Shown: one piece after another, positions 5,566-5,891 of the stretch
How positions within the stretch are numbered: the stretch's first letter is position 1
How the letters are laid out: every line of letters starts with the position of its first letter
DNA from: Anaerolineaceae bacterium
GTDB lineage: Bacteria > Chloroflexota > Anaerolineae > Anaerolineales > Anaerolineaceae
Direction: 5' to 3'
Assembly: GCA_021107195.1 (NCBI GenBank)
Contig: JAIOTF010000180.1
Coordinates: 1 to 5,891 of the forward strand
Length of the DNA stretch: 5,891 bases
Position numbers and translations under genes: made by a program
Notes under the pieces: model-generated
The model's input: only the letters and a program-made list of their open reading frames with translations
The model's database searches: none
Told to the model about the DNA's origin: nothing

Positions 5566-5891
5566 TCATTTTCTTGGCTCTGATGACGGACTGCTCAAAT
5601 CTTCATAATGAATAGGAACAACACTGCGAGCGCCACTCTTGCCATCAGACTCTTCGTTGTGCGGATAATAAAACGTCTCGCGCAGCTTCCAGGTCAGGGT
5701 GCCGGTCTTGTAACCCTGATACGTGCCATTGAACTGCTGCCAGCGAAATCGCATCACTTCCTGCCACACCTCATTCAACCGTCCCTGATTACGGGCGATC
5801 TTCCAGTCACTCAACACATTCTGCACAAAATATCGCCACCGATCTCTGGCTCCAAAATATGCATCAGGATAGATTTGCTTAAAAGCCATCC
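5566..5891 (-). CDS. C-terminal part of a probable glycosyltransferase, cut by the right edge
   Basis: Only the last 107 or so codons are in the window. An ATG at 5889 is followed by an open frame to TGA at 5566, but the frame is also open to the edge, so this ATG may be internal. The visible part has AYFGARDRWRYFVQNVL, a charged helical stretch, FRWQQFNGTYQGYKTG, and KLRETFYYPHN before a polar tail. The RFxQFxGTYxGY...FYYP pattern resembles the C-terminal helical tail of family 2 (rhamnosyltransferase-like) glycosyltransferases that I recall. The catalytic GT-A domain would lie beyond the edge. There is no visible membrane segment. It precedes the cytidylyltransferase gene by 10 bases and so belongs to the same operon. 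The family call rests on this tail alone and could be wrong. Confidence 0.55.
   Translation of the reverse strand, partial: MAFKQIYPDAYFGARDRWRYFVQNVLSDWKIARNQGRLNEVWQEVMRFRWQQFNGTYQGYKTGTLTWKLRETFYYPHNEESDGKSGARSVVPIHYEDLSSPSSEPRK

Overview
The window is a tightly packed stretch of a surface-polysaccharide or protein-glycosylation locus. Every gene I can support lies on the minus strand, so the region is transcribed from high to low coordinates. Base composition looks balanced (about half G+C by eye). The dispersed GTCATTGCGAG-type palindromic repeats and the FHATRQ-type GT-C protein remind me of Anaerolineae or other Chloroflexota, and similar repeats also occur in several other phyla. The taxon is therefore a guess. 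The operon style is clearly bacterial.

Layout in transcription order: (1) the C-terminal end of a probable glycosyltransferase, cut by the right edge (5566-5891). (2) A NeuA-like acylneuraminate cytidylyltransferase (4869-5555). (3) A 175-base gap holding a 97-bp palindromic repeat with perfect 13-bp terminal inverted repeats, followed by an extended -10 promoter candidate. (4) A three-gene block joined by two 4-bp ATGA overlaps: a D-2-hydroxyacid dehydrogenase (3704-4693), a short-chain dehydrogenase/reductase (2964-3707) and a DUF115/MptE-like protein (2146-2967). (5) A family 2 glycosyltransferase (1174-2136). (6) A FkbM-family methyltransferase (335 to about 1126) whose start region lies inside a second, shorter copy of the same repeat. 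(7) The N-terminus of a multi-spanning GT-C (PMT/ArnT-like) glycosyltransferase, cut by the left edge (1-325).

Inferred joint role: the cytidylyltransferase implies a CMP-activated acidic sugar. The two oxidoreductases could make or modify that sugar acid or its precursor. The DUF115 protein carries the GNGPSL loop shared with GT42 sialyltransferases and Maf-type flagellin glycosyltransferases, so it is a candidate transferase for the CMP-activated sugar. The GT2 enzyme, FkbM methyltransferase and GT-C membrane enzyme would extend, cap by O-methylation, and transfer lipid-linked sugar. No NeuB/LegI/PseI-type synthase is present here, so the identity of the acid is open. The most noteworthy points are the cytidylyltransferase/dehydrogenase/SDR/DUF115 module, the modular repeat arms, and the repeat that rewrites the translation start of the methyltransferase gene.
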